37,128 nt of DNA, taken from assembly GCA_024680555.1 (NCBI GenBank), contig JAILCC010000009.1:1-37128 (forward strand), read 5' to 3'. Positions 9,876 through 16,167 of this stretch are shown here, piece by piece (position 1 is the stretch's first letter; each line of letters begins with the position of its first letter). The stretch comes from a bacterium (GTDB lineage: Bacteria > Cyanobacteriota > Vampirovibrionia > Gastranaerophilales > JAILCC01). The position numbers were made by a program, and so were the translations under genes. Below the pieces are notes generated by a model that worked only from the letters and a program-made list of their open reading frames with translations, ran no database searches and had not been told where the DNA came from.

Positions 9876-10376
9876 TTATATTTTATTTTGGGCTGTTTTT
9901 TCTAAGCCTTCATCAAAATCCACCCAGCCTGTTTTGGCATTCCAATCTGTTTTTAATTTTTCTATCCAGGGATGTTTCCTTTCTGGGAAAAAAGTCCGCA
10001 GTTCTTCGCCTTTTATTTCTCTTTTAACGAGCTTTTTTAATGTTTGAACAAAATTCCCAAGCAAATCTTTCTGTTCTCCTTTAAAGGGATATACATTTGC
10101 CCTTAATCCTAAAGAATTAAATTCATCACCGTCTTTCAACACTTCTATCTGTGAACGGATTTTAAAATCGTGCCAATAATCATCGTAAAAAGGTTTTCGG
10201 AAAATGAAAAATACCCTGTCTTTTTTGTTTGGCAAAATTTCATGTATTTCTTTCAAGAGAGAGGGGATGGATTGTTCCGGCATACCTCCTTCTTTTGAAT
10301 ATCTTATTATTGTGTTGAGGTCACCGCATAAACGGGCATTAAAAGGTTGTGTGCGTTTTATTTCCGATATTTTCAT
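9876..10376 (-). CDS. Hypothetical protein, 166 residues
   Basis: I do not recognise the family. The frame is complete with a good AAGGAGAGG close to ATG 10376-10374, and codon use matches its neighbours, so it is probably real. It is soluble and mixed-charge with no signal peptide or membrane helix. The N-terminus 'MKISEIKRTQPFNARLCGD' resembles small lineage-specific proteins of gut Melainabacteria. The C-terminal third is rich in Trp and basic residues. It is a single gene, convergent with rqcH (30 bases) and divergent from ilvB (123 bases). Confidence 0.75.
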   Translation of the reverse strand: MKISEIKRTQPFNARLCGDLNTIIRYSKEGGMPEQSIPSLLKEIHEILPNKKDRVFFIFRKPFYDDYWHDFKIRSQIEVLKDGDEFNSLGLRANVYPFKGEQKDLLGNFVQTLKKLVKREIKGEELRTFFPERKHPWIEKLKTDWNAKTGWVDFDEGLEKTAQNKI

Positions 10377-10455
10377 ATTCCTCTCCTTGTTAGAATACCG
10401 TTATTTTACTACAAAAACAACTGAAAAAGTTGAATTATTCTCAATTTAATACTAT

Positions 10456-10461
10456 TATAAT
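10456..10461 (+). promoter_or_regulatory. -10 box upstream of ilvB
   Basis: Perfect TATAAT. A TTGAAT at 10430-10435 is 20 bases away, longer than ideal for a -35. The leader would be only ~32 bases, too short for a T-box or a peptide attenuator. Confidence 0.45.
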
Positions 10462-10499
10462 TATACGATTTGTATTGAAACCATGTAGGAGTTAGACAA

Positions 10500-12257
10500 A
10501 TGGCAGAAAGTGAATGCATGACTAAGGCGCAAGAGGCGGAAAAAAGTGAACCTATGCTCGGTGCCAGAATTCTTCTTGAATGCTTGAAGAAAGAAGGTGT
10601 TGATGAGATTTTCGGATATCCCGGCGGTGTCGTGCTTCATATTTATGATGAATTATATAAATGTGATTTTATTAAGCATTATCTTGTTAGGCATGAACAA
10701 GCTGCAATTCACGCAGCAGAAGGTTATGCTCGTGCAACGGGCAAGGTCGGTGTTGCTATAACAACCTCTGGACCGGGAGCAACAAATGCTATTACCGGTA
10801 TTGCAAATGCTTATCTTGACGGCTATCCGATAGTTGTTATTACAGGTCAGGTTTCTGTTGATTTAATCGGAAATGACGCATTTCAAGAAGCTGATATCGT
10901 TGGTATAACTCGTTCTTGCTGTAAACATAATTATCTCGTTAAAGATTTAAAAGACCTTCCGAGAATAGTAAAAGAAGCATTTCATATTGCAAAAACTGGC
11001 AAACCCGGACCGGTTGTAATTGATTTACCTAAAAATATTACAACGGCAAAAATGAAATTTAAGTATCCTGAAAAGCTCGATTTGCCGGGATATAACCCTA
11101 CTTATGAAGGTCACCCGAGACAAATTTTAAATGCATTAAAATTATTATATGATGCTAAAAAGCCTGTTATTATTTCGGGCGGCGGAGTGGTTGCGGCAGG
11201 TGCAAGCCAAGAAATTACCGAGCTTGCGAGATATTTGCATATCCCTGTAGCCAATACGCTTATGGGGATAGGAACATTCCCTGCGGATGACAGACTTTCT
11301 TTGGGAATGCTCGGTATGCACGGAAATTATTGGGCAAATTTAGCTGTATCAAATTGTGATGTGCTTCTTGCCGTAGGAACAAGGTTTAATGACAGAATTA
11401 CAGGTTGTTTAAAGAAGTTCTGCCCTGATGCAAAAGTTATTCATATTGACATTGATCCTTGCTCAATCAGTAAAAATGTTCCGGTAGATATTCCTATAGT
11501 TGGTGATGCAAAGAAAATACTTTCCGCTATGCTGATTCAGGCACAAAAGAAAGAGCATCAAATAAATGTCGAATTAAAGGACAAATGGTTTGCGCAAATT
11601 GACGAATGGCGCTCTAAAAGGGCTATGTTAACGGTAAAATCAGACAAAATTGCACCGCAAACCGTTATCCAAAAGATATATGATATTACGAAAGATATTG
11701 AGCCTATTATTTGTACGGAAGTCGGTCAACACCAAATGTGGACGGCTCAACTGTATAAATTTAACAAGCCCCGCCAATTTTTAACTTCGGGCGGCTTAGG
11801 GACAATGGGCTTTGGTTTCCCTGCGGCGGTCGGTGCTGCGGTGGCGAAAAAAGACAAAGTTGTTATTGATATAGCAGGTGATGGCAGTATTCAAATGAAT
11901 ATTCAAGAGCTTATGACCTGTGTAGATTATAATTTGAATGTCAAAGTCTTTATTATAAACAACGGATACCTCGGTATGGTAAGGCAATGGCAAGAAAAAA
12001 TGTACAACAAACATTATTCGCAAACTCATATTTCAAGTCCGGATTATGTCAAATTAGCAGAGGCATACGGAGCTCTTGGCATAAGGGTTGAAAGAGAAGA
12101 AGACATTGAACCTGCAATAAGGAAAGCAATTGAGCATAACGGTCCTGTTTTTGTTGATTTTGTGGTTGAACCTTTTGAAATGGTTTATCCTTGGGTACTT
12201 GCAGGCGATCCGATAGATAAAGTGTTACTTTCAAATACAAATACGGATGAAGAGTAG
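10500..12257 (+). CDS. ilvB: Acetolactate synthase, large (catalytic) subunit
   Basis: 585 residues, full length for the biosynthetic AHAS catalytic subunit. It condenses two pyruvates, or pyruvate and 2-oxobutyrate, in valine/leucine/isoleucine synthesis. It uses thiamine diphosphate, Mg2+ and FAD. The catalytic Glu lies in 'RHEQAAIHAAEGYARATG' (about residue 62). The ThDP motif is 'GDGSIQMNIQEL' running to 'IINN' (about 460-490). The central FAD-binding domain is intact. A GGAG site is 8 bases before ATG 10500; a second ATG seven codons in is possible. It is followed by its regulatory subunit 9 bases later. Confidence 0.96.
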   Translation: MAESECMTKAQEAEKSEPMLGARILLECLKKEGVDEIFGYPGGVVLHIYDELYKCDFIKHYLVRHEQAAIHAAEGYARATGKVGVAITTSGPGATNAITGIANAYLDGYPIVVITGQVSVDLIGNDAFQEADIVGITRSCCKHNYLVKDLKDLPRIVKEAFHIAKTGKPGPVVIDLPKNITTAKMKFKYPEKLDLPGYNPTYEGHPRQILNALKLLYDAKKPVIISGGGVVAAGASQEITELARYLHIPVANTLMGIGTFPADDRLSLGMLGMHGNYWANLAVSNCDVLLAVGTRFNDRITGCLKKFCPDAKVIHIDIDPCSISKNVPVDIPIVGDAKKILSAMLIQAQKKEHQINVELKDKWFAQIDEWRSKRAMLTVKSDKIAPQTVIQKIYDITKDIEPIICTEVGQHQMWTAQLYKFNKPRQFLTSGGLGTMGFGFPAAVGAAVAKKDKVVIDIAGDGSIQMNIQELMTCVDYNLNVKVFIINNGYLGMVRQWQEKMYNKHYSQTHISSPDYVKLAEAYGALGIRVEREEDIEPAIRKAIEHNGPVFVDFVVEPFEMVYPWVLAGDPIDKVLLSNTNTDEE

Positions 12258-12266
12258 GAGGAAAAG

Positions 12267-12764
12267 ATGAAACATACATTATCAGTTCTCGTACAAAATG
12301 AATCAGGTGTTTTATCAAGCCTGTCCGAACTCTTTAGCGGCAGGGGCTATAACATTGAAAGTTTGACGGTTGCACCTACAATAGATAATGAATATTCAAG
12401 AGTAACGATAGTTACTTCGGGTGACGAAAAAGTTATAGAGCAAATTTGCAAGCAGCTTCACAGACTGATTTATACACTCAAAGTTGCGGAAATTTTTCCC
12501 GAAAATTCCGTAACAAGAGAACTTGTACTTTTAAAAGTTACGGCGAAAGATGAAGACAGGTCTGAAATATTGAGAATTGCAGAAATTTTTGAAGCAAAAA
12601 TTGTTGATGTTTCACCCAAAACATACACGCTGCAAATTGTCGGCGACCAATCCAAAGTACAATCTATAATTGAACTTTTAAGACCGGTAGGGATAAAAGA
12701 AATAGTTCGTTCGGGATTGGTTGCAATTACAAAAGAAAGTCAATTTATGGTAAACGGTAAATAA
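12267..12764 (+). CDS. ilvN: Acetolactate synthase, small (regulatory) subunit
   Basis: 165 residues. An N-terminal ACT domain, 'LSVLVQNESGVLSSLSELFS' then 'RGYNIESLTVAPT', binds the valine effector. The C-terminal half is the second ferredoxin-like domain that stimulates the catalytic subunit. The length matches the 160-170-residue IlvN/IlvH of cyanobacteria and Firmicutes. AGGAGG precedes ATG 12267. Middle gene of ilvB-ilvN-ilvC. Confidence 0.96.
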   Translation: MKHTLSVLVQNESGVLSSLSELFSGRGYNIESLTVAPTIDNEYSRVTIVTSGDEKVIEQICKQLHRLIYTLKVAEIFPENSVTRELVLLKVTAKDEDRSEILRIAEIFEAKIVDVSPKTYTLQIVGDQSKVQSIIELLRPVGIKEIVRSGLVAITKESQFMVNGK

Positions 12765-12782
12765 TAAAGTAGGAGTTTTATT

Positions 12783-13817
12783 ATGACAACAGACACACAA
12801 TTAAAAATCTATTACGACAAAGACATTGACACATCAAAACTTTTGGACAAAAAAGTTGCGGTTGTCGGCTACGGTTCACAAGGTTACGGACAAACACTCA
12901 ACCTTCGTGATTCAGGCGTAAATGTAAAATCAGCACTTCGTCCTGACGGAAAATCTGCACAAAAAGCAAAAGCGGAAGGATTGGATGTTCTTCCTATAGA
13001 AGAAGCCGTTCAATGGGCTGATGTTGTTCAAATATTGATTCCTGATGAAATTCAGGCAGAAGTTTATGAAAAGCAAATCAAACCGTATTTGAGAGCAGGA
13101 CAATATCTTTGCTTCTCACACGGTTTCAATATTCACTTTGGCAAAATTGTTGCTCCTGATGATGTAAACGTTATAATGGTTGCACCTAAAGGTCCGGGAC
13201 ACACGGTAAGAAGCCAATATCAAGAGGGAAAAGGCGTTCCTTGTTTGGTAGCAGTTCAACAAAACCCATCAGGTGACGCAAAAGAAGTTGCATTGGCTTA
13301 TGCAGCACTAATCGGCGGAGCAAGAGCAGGGGTTATTGAAACATCATTCAGAGAAGAAACAGAAACAGACCTTTTCGGTGAACAAGCAGTTCTTTGCGGT
13401 GGTTTGACTTCTCTTATTCAAGCAGGTTTTGAAACTCTTGTAAATGCAGGATATTCTCCGTATATGGCATATTTTGAATGCTGCCACGAAGTAAAACTTA
13501 TTGTGGACTTGATTTTCCAAGGCGGTATTGCTGATATGAGATATTCAATTTCTAATACTGCGGAATTCGGCGATTTTACAAGCGGCCCGAAAGTTATCGG
13601 ACCTGAAGCAAGAGAGGCTATGAAAGGCATCCTCAAACGCATTCAAGACGGAAGTTTTGCGGATGAATTTATGGCTGATTGCAAAGCAGGCTATCCGAGA
13701 ATGAACGAATACAGAAAAGAAGCACAAGCTCATTTGATTGAAAAAGTTGGCGGTGAACTTCGTTCCAGAATGTCTTGGGGCGGCGGTAACAAAATCGTTG
13801 ACAGAACAAGAAACTAA
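12783..13817 (+). CDS. ilvC: Ketol-acid reductoisomerase, class I
   Basis: 344 residues, class I length. It isomerises and reduces 2-acetolactate to dihydroxyisovalerate using Mg2+ and NAD(P)H. The Rossmann loop is '[19 protein letters not shown]' (about residues 27-45). The C-terminal knotted domain carries the metal ligands in '[17 protein letters not shown]' and '[13 protein letters not shown]'. The cofactor-selecting loop reads 'LRPDGKSAQ' (52-60): the first of the two usual phosphate-binding serines is Gly56, preceded by Asp55, so the NADPH preference may be altered. AGGAG precedes ATG 12783. It is the last gene of the ilv operon, closed by a terminator. Confidence 0.96.
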   Translation: MTTDTQLKIYYDKDIDTSKLLDKKVAVVGYGSQGYGQTLNLRDSGVNVKSALRPDGKSAQKAKAEGLDVLPIEEAVQWADVVQILIPDEIQAEVYEKQIKPYLRAGQYLCFSHGFNIHFGKIVAPDDVNVIMVAPKGPGHTVRSQYQEGKGVPCLVAVQQNPSGDAKEVALAYAALIGGARAGVIETSFREETETDLFGEQAVLCGGLTSLIQAGFETLVNAGYSPYMAYFECCHEVKLIVDLIFQGGIADMRYSISNTAEFGDFTSGPKVIGPEAREAMKGILKRIQDGSFADEFMADCKAGYPRMNEYRKEAQAHLIEKVGGELRSRMSWGGGNKIVDRTRN

Positions 13818-13837
13818 ATTTTAGTTTAATAAAACCT

Positions 13838-13865
13838 AAAAAGAGCCTTGTAAAAGGCTCTTTTT
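13838..13865 (+). terminator. Intrinsic terminator of ilvBNC
   Basis: Stem AGAGCCTT (13842-13849), loop GTAA, AAGGCTCT (13854-13861), followed by TTTT; an A-run on the left could allow weak use from the other strand. Confidence 0.93.
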
Positions 13866-13881
13866 GTTATTTGTACAACAA

Positions 13882-13941
13882 GTAGGTTGGCTTTACTAAG
13901 CCAACATTATAAATTTTGTCAGATTAGTAAATCTGACCTAC
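13882..13941. repeat. BIME-like pair of inverted REP hairpins with GTAG feet
   Basis: GTAG (13882-13885) is followed by a perfect 8-bp hairpin GTTGGCTT-TACT-AAGCCAAC (13886-13905). A 12-base spacer leads to a second perfect hairpin GTCAGATT-AGTA-AATCTGAC (13918-13937) closed by CTAC (13938-13941), the complement of GTAG. Read from the other strand, the second unit is GTAG plus a hairpin of the same length and with the same loop. This is the head-to-head layout of REP/BIME elements mobilised in trans by RAYT (TnpA-REP) transposases in other bacteria. No RAYT gene is in the window. Confidence 0.75.
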
Positions 13942-14042
13942 GTACCTTTTTTCCCTTTTTCTTCATCTGCGCCAATGGTTATCCAATGGTCGGCATTTTC
14001 CACTCTTTTAATTAAATCTTTAACTTGTTCTATAATTGACAT
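13938..14042 (-). pseudogene. Truncated 34-residue ORF ending inside the REP element
   Basis: ATG at 14042-14040 has a strong AAGGAG 7 bases upstream, so this was a translated gene start. It reads 34 residues including 'ENADHWITIGADEEKGKKGT' and stops at a TAG that is part of the CTAC/GTAG foot of the REP hairpin. A Trp-Ile-Thr-Ile-Gly motif followed by a Lys/Gly-rich stretch is familiar from phage head-morphogenesis-type and related proteins, where it sits inside a longer chain. This is probably the 5' stub of a longer gene cut by the repeat. The phage link is a weak inference. Confidence 0.5.
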
Positions 14043-14096
14043 TATTTGCTCCTTAAATATTAAATTTTTCTTAAATAACCGCTCCATGCCTTTGTT

Positions 14097-14113
14097 CCCA
14101 TGATATTCATGGG
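14097..14113. promoter_or_regulatory. Perfect dyad, possible operator or hairpin
   Basis: CCCATGA-TAT-TCATGGG, a 7-bp perfect inverted repeat 26 bases before the small gene at 14140. No T-run follows, so it is not a terminator. It could be a regulator site; no partner is identified. Confidence 0.35.
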
Positions 14114-14139
14114 TTGTAATCGCAAAGACAGGAGCATTT

Positions 14140-14361
14140 ATGAATAAAATTGAAATTGAAAATAAGTTAAATGAATTGAGAAATTGTGAAATGGTTGAAA
14201 TTATAACAGATGACCAATATATACGTACTGTCTATTATTACAGTATTATTAATGATGAGAAAAACGAAAGATTAATTTTTGATATTAATACACCTGTAAG
14301 TTATACATATGGACAGATTAAAAGTATTCAGCCAAGCCCTTTAGAGCGGGATATTTCTTAA
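14140..14361 (+). CDS. Hypothetical protein, 73 residues
   Basis: Unrecognised small soluble protein in the accessory pocket. AGGAG lies about 7 bases before ATG 14140, supporting translation. It is rich in Ile, Tyr, Asp and Asn with no membrane segment. The middle ('CEMVEIITDDQYIRTVYYY') shows a pattern of Cys-Glu, Ile-Ile-Thr, Asp and Val-Tyr shared with the ORF remnant at 14528-14701, suggesting a duplicated small family. The last 44 bases overlap the end of the convergent gene at 14318-14515. Confidence 0.55.
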   Translation: MNKIEIENKLNELRNCEMVEIITDDQYIRTVYYYSIINDEKNERLIFDINTPVSYTYGQIKSIQPSPLERDIS

Positions 14362-14515
14362 TTCGTTCGGCAGATACATTCAAATCATGAATAGAACAAG
14401 TATATTTATTATTGTTTTCTTTGTAGATAATATCGTATATTGTTATGCCTAAACTCTTTGCAAATTTATCAAGTTGTTTGAGTTTGGAATAATCAATATT
14501 GGTTTCTGTAATCAT
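14318..14515 (-). CDS. Hypothetical protein, 65 residues
   Basis: Unrecognised. I place the start at ATG 14515-14513 because GAGGGAA lies 5-6 bases upstream; a longer frame from 14569 has no such site. The protein is small, charged and without membrane helices ('SKLKQLDKFAKSLGITIYDI' near the N-terminus looks helical, then a beta stretch). Tail-to-tail overlap of 44 bases with the + strand gene is unusual and may reflect extension after a rearrangement. Confidence 0.5.
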   Translation of the reverse strand: MITETNIDYSKLKQLDKFAKSLGITIYDIIYKENNNKYTCSIHDLNVSAERIKKYPALKGLAEYF

Positions 14516-14527
14516 AAATTCCCTCGC

Positions 14528-14701
14528 TTGAAAAAATGTGAAAAAATCTGTATTATAACAACAGACCATAAAATATTTGATGTAAATTATTCAGATGTTA
14601 TAAACAATAATAAACAAGAGTACATTCAAGTTAATGCTTTATTTGAGCAAGATAGAAAAATGTTTCTCTATTGTTCTATATATGATATATTTCCTGCGTA
14701 G
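14528..14701 (+). pseudogene. 5'-truncated relative of the 14140 gene
   Basis: From a TTG at 14528 the frame reads about 57 residues to TAG 14699-14701. There is no Shine-Dalgarno, and the in-frame ATG upstream (14474) runs antisense through the start of the neighbouring gene. The pattern 'LKKCEKICIITTDH' and later Val-x-Tyr, Ile-Asn and a final Pro parallels the 73-residue protein at 14140. I read it as a remnant of a second copy whose 5' end was lost; it could also be an unrelated short ORF. Confidence 0.35.
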
Positions 14702-14834
14702 TTAAATCTAAAACGCTATTATATTTTATTTGAATTGGCATAGGGGCAAAACCATGTTTTTTAAATTCTAAACCTACTTGTGTTAACAGTTTTGTATGCA
14801 ATTCTCTAAATTCTTTTTCTCTATATTCAGACAT
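14676..14834 (-). CDS. Hypothetical protein, 52 residues
   Basis: ATG 14834-14832 lies inside the end of the upstream gene (8-base overlap, ATGTCTGA), so it is probably translated by coupling. Its own upstream site is only weakly purine-rich. It reads 52 residues from 'MSEYREKEFRELHTKLL' to TAG 14678-14676. Charged helical N-terminus, no membrane segment. Its last bases overlap the end of the + strand remnant at 14528-14701. Family unknown; last member of a three-frame chain. Confidence 0.45.
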   Translation of the reverse strand: MSEYREKEFRELHTKLLTQVGLEFKKHGFAPMPIQIKYNSVLDLTTQEIYHI

Positions 14835-15093
14835 TTATTTCTTTCATAAAATCCGGCAATAAATCATTTTCAATCATATAATTATATGTTGGTGCTTGCT
14901 TGATTGTAATTGCCCTTACATCGTTTTTTGTTTTAATTGTGCCGTTATTGATACCGTCTATTATTTCTTGCCTTACTTCATCTTTTCTTGCTGCTAAATA
15001 ATGAGCTTTTATAAAATCAAAATTATCTGTTATCTTTTTAACTGCATCTTCAAAGGGTTTAAAATCTGAATATTTTATAGTCATATCACGCAT
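14827..15093 (-). CDS. Hypothetical protein, up to 88 residues
   Basis: Unrecognised, soluble and charged. Two starts are possible. ATG 15093 overlaps the upstream frame by 8 bases. ATG 15084 is three codons later and has AGGA at about 9 bases, one base past the upstream stop (TGA-T-ATG). The second is better placed. Helical regions are likely ('SDFKPFEDAVKKITDNFDFI', 'ARKDEVRQEIIDGINNGTIK'). Middle gene of the coupled chain at 14676-15507. Confidence 0.5.
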   Translation of the reverse strand: MRDMTIKYSDFKPFEDAVKKITDNFDFIKAHYLAARKDEVRQEIIDGINNGTIKTKNDVRAITIKQAPTYNYMIENDLLPDFMKEINV

Positions 15094-15507
15094 TCCTATC
15101 TATATTGTCATTGACAATCTTATCAAAAAATAAGTATTTATGAAAGCCTTTATTTGTTGCAAAGTAAATAAAATCAGGCATTGCGTGTTCAATTATAGGT
15201 TCATTTTCATAACGCTTATAATACCAAGTATCTATTTCGCTTTCTACTTGCTTAAATTCTGCCGTATCTATTGAAAGAATTGTCATCATATATTCTTGTG
15301 CTTCATAAGAATACTTGTTTATATACTTACCTGTCTTTTCGCTATGATAACACTTGTTTACATCTATCTTTGCGTTTTCTACTCCCCCAAGCCATTCTCA
15401 CCCTCGAAAATCTCACACAACCCATTTACAAGTTCTTTATCTTCATCTGATATATTAGAACCAAGAGAGTTTTCTATAATTGTTTGAATGGTGCGAACAA
15501 TCGCACC
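15086..15507 (-). pseudogene. Frameshifted, 5'-truncated gene in accessory pocket
   Basis: Two coding-like blocks lie in different frames. Block 1 (15507-15379) begins inside the REP hairpin with no start codon and reads 42 residues ('NSLGSNISDEDKELVNGLCE') to a TAG. Block 2 is open from just before the G5 run (C5 at 15384-15388 on the + strand) through 'GVENAKIDVNKCYHSEKTG' and on to TGA 15088-15086. The only ATGs in block 2 (15289, 15286) lack a Shine-Dalgarno. One extra G in the run would fuse the blocks into a ~141-residue protein. Either a decayed gene or, less likely, programmed -1 frameshifting. Product unknown. Confidence 0.5.
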
Positions 15508-15511
15508 CTAC
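15490..15511. repeat. Single REP-like hairpin with GTAG foot
   Basis: GGTGCGA-ACAA-TCGCACC (15490-15507) followed by CTAC (15508-15511): a perfect 7-bp hairpin with the same GTAG/CTAC foot as the pair at 13882-13941, but a different stem sequence. It forms the right edge of the accessory pocket and truncates the 5' end of the adjacent gene remnant. Confidence 0.65.
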
Positions 15512-15555
15512 AAGCTATAATTGTTTTTAAGTTCGAACCAAATTCCTGAAGATTT

Positions 15556-16167
15556 TTATTTGTTAATAACTTTTTTTATTTCTTCCAAATCCTTGCCCAT
15601 AAGCCATCTTGGAGAACCTTCTTCGAGAGAGTGGTTTCTCAAAAGATATGATGGGTGAAAAATCGGCATCATCTTTGCGCCAAAAGGTCCGTCAAACCAC
15701 TGTCCTCTGATTTTGGAAATCGGAAGCTTGGTTTCCATCATTGATTGAACTGCCGTAGAACCGCAAAGAAGAATAACTTTTGGTCTGATTAAAGAAATTT
15801 GTGTATCAAGATATTTTCTGCAAGAATCTTTTTCTTCGGGTTTTGGCACTCTGTTTTCGGGCGGTCTGCACTTTACCGTATTGCAGATATAAAGGTCGTA
15901 TTTTCTTGAAATGTCGTGTTCTTCCAAAAATTTATCCAAAAGTTGTCCTGCTCTGCCGACAAAGGGAACACCTCTCATGTCTTCATTATGCCCGGGAGCT
16001 TCTCCTATAAGCATAATCTTGGCATTGGGGTTGCCGTCTGACCACACGGTATTGTTTCTGCCTTCATGGAGTTTACAAGCGGTGCATTGAGAACAAACTT
16101 CTTTTAGTTGGTCTAAGATTTTAACTTTTTCGTCAAAAGAAATATTTTCTGTTTTTATTTCAATCAT
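15556..16167 (-). CDS. Uracil-DNA glycosylase, family 4/5 (Fe-S type)
   Basis: 203 residues. It removes uracil from DNA as the first step of base excision repair. Motif 1 is 'LIGEAPGHNEDMRGVPFVGRAG', motif 2 is 'PIFHPSYLLRN'. Four cysteines suited to the family 4 [4Fe-4S] cluster are in place: Cys28 and Cys31 ('CTAC'), one in 'VKCRPPENR' and one in 'DSCRKYL'. The GEAPG form indicates family 4 rather than Ung. The ATG overlaps the stop of the phosphorylase gene by one base (TAATG), so the two are coupled. Last gene of the prfA operon; no terminator is visible after it. Confidence 0.95.
   Translation of the reverse strand: MIEIKTENISFDEKVKILDQLKEVCSQCTACKLHEGRNNTVWSDGNPNAKIMLIGEAPGHNEDMRGVPFVGRAGQLLDKFLEEHDISRKYDLYICNTVKCRPPENRVPKPEEKDSCRKYLDTQISLIRPKVILLCGSTAVQSMMETKLPISKIRGQWFDGPFGAKMMPIFHPSYLLRNHSLEEGSPRWLMGKDLEEIKKVINK

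Noticed and set aside
10377..10499. T-box or peptide attenuator before ilvB
   Set aside because: The only good -10 leaves a ~32-base leader, too short, and no branched-chain-rich short ORF or terminator is present.
14097..14113. Terminator
   Set aside because: The dyad is perfect but AT-rich at the centre and has no T-run on either side.
15296..15487. 63-codon + strand ORF with a hydrophobic start
   Set aside because: It is antisense to the split gene remnant at 15086-15507 and has no ribosome-binding site.
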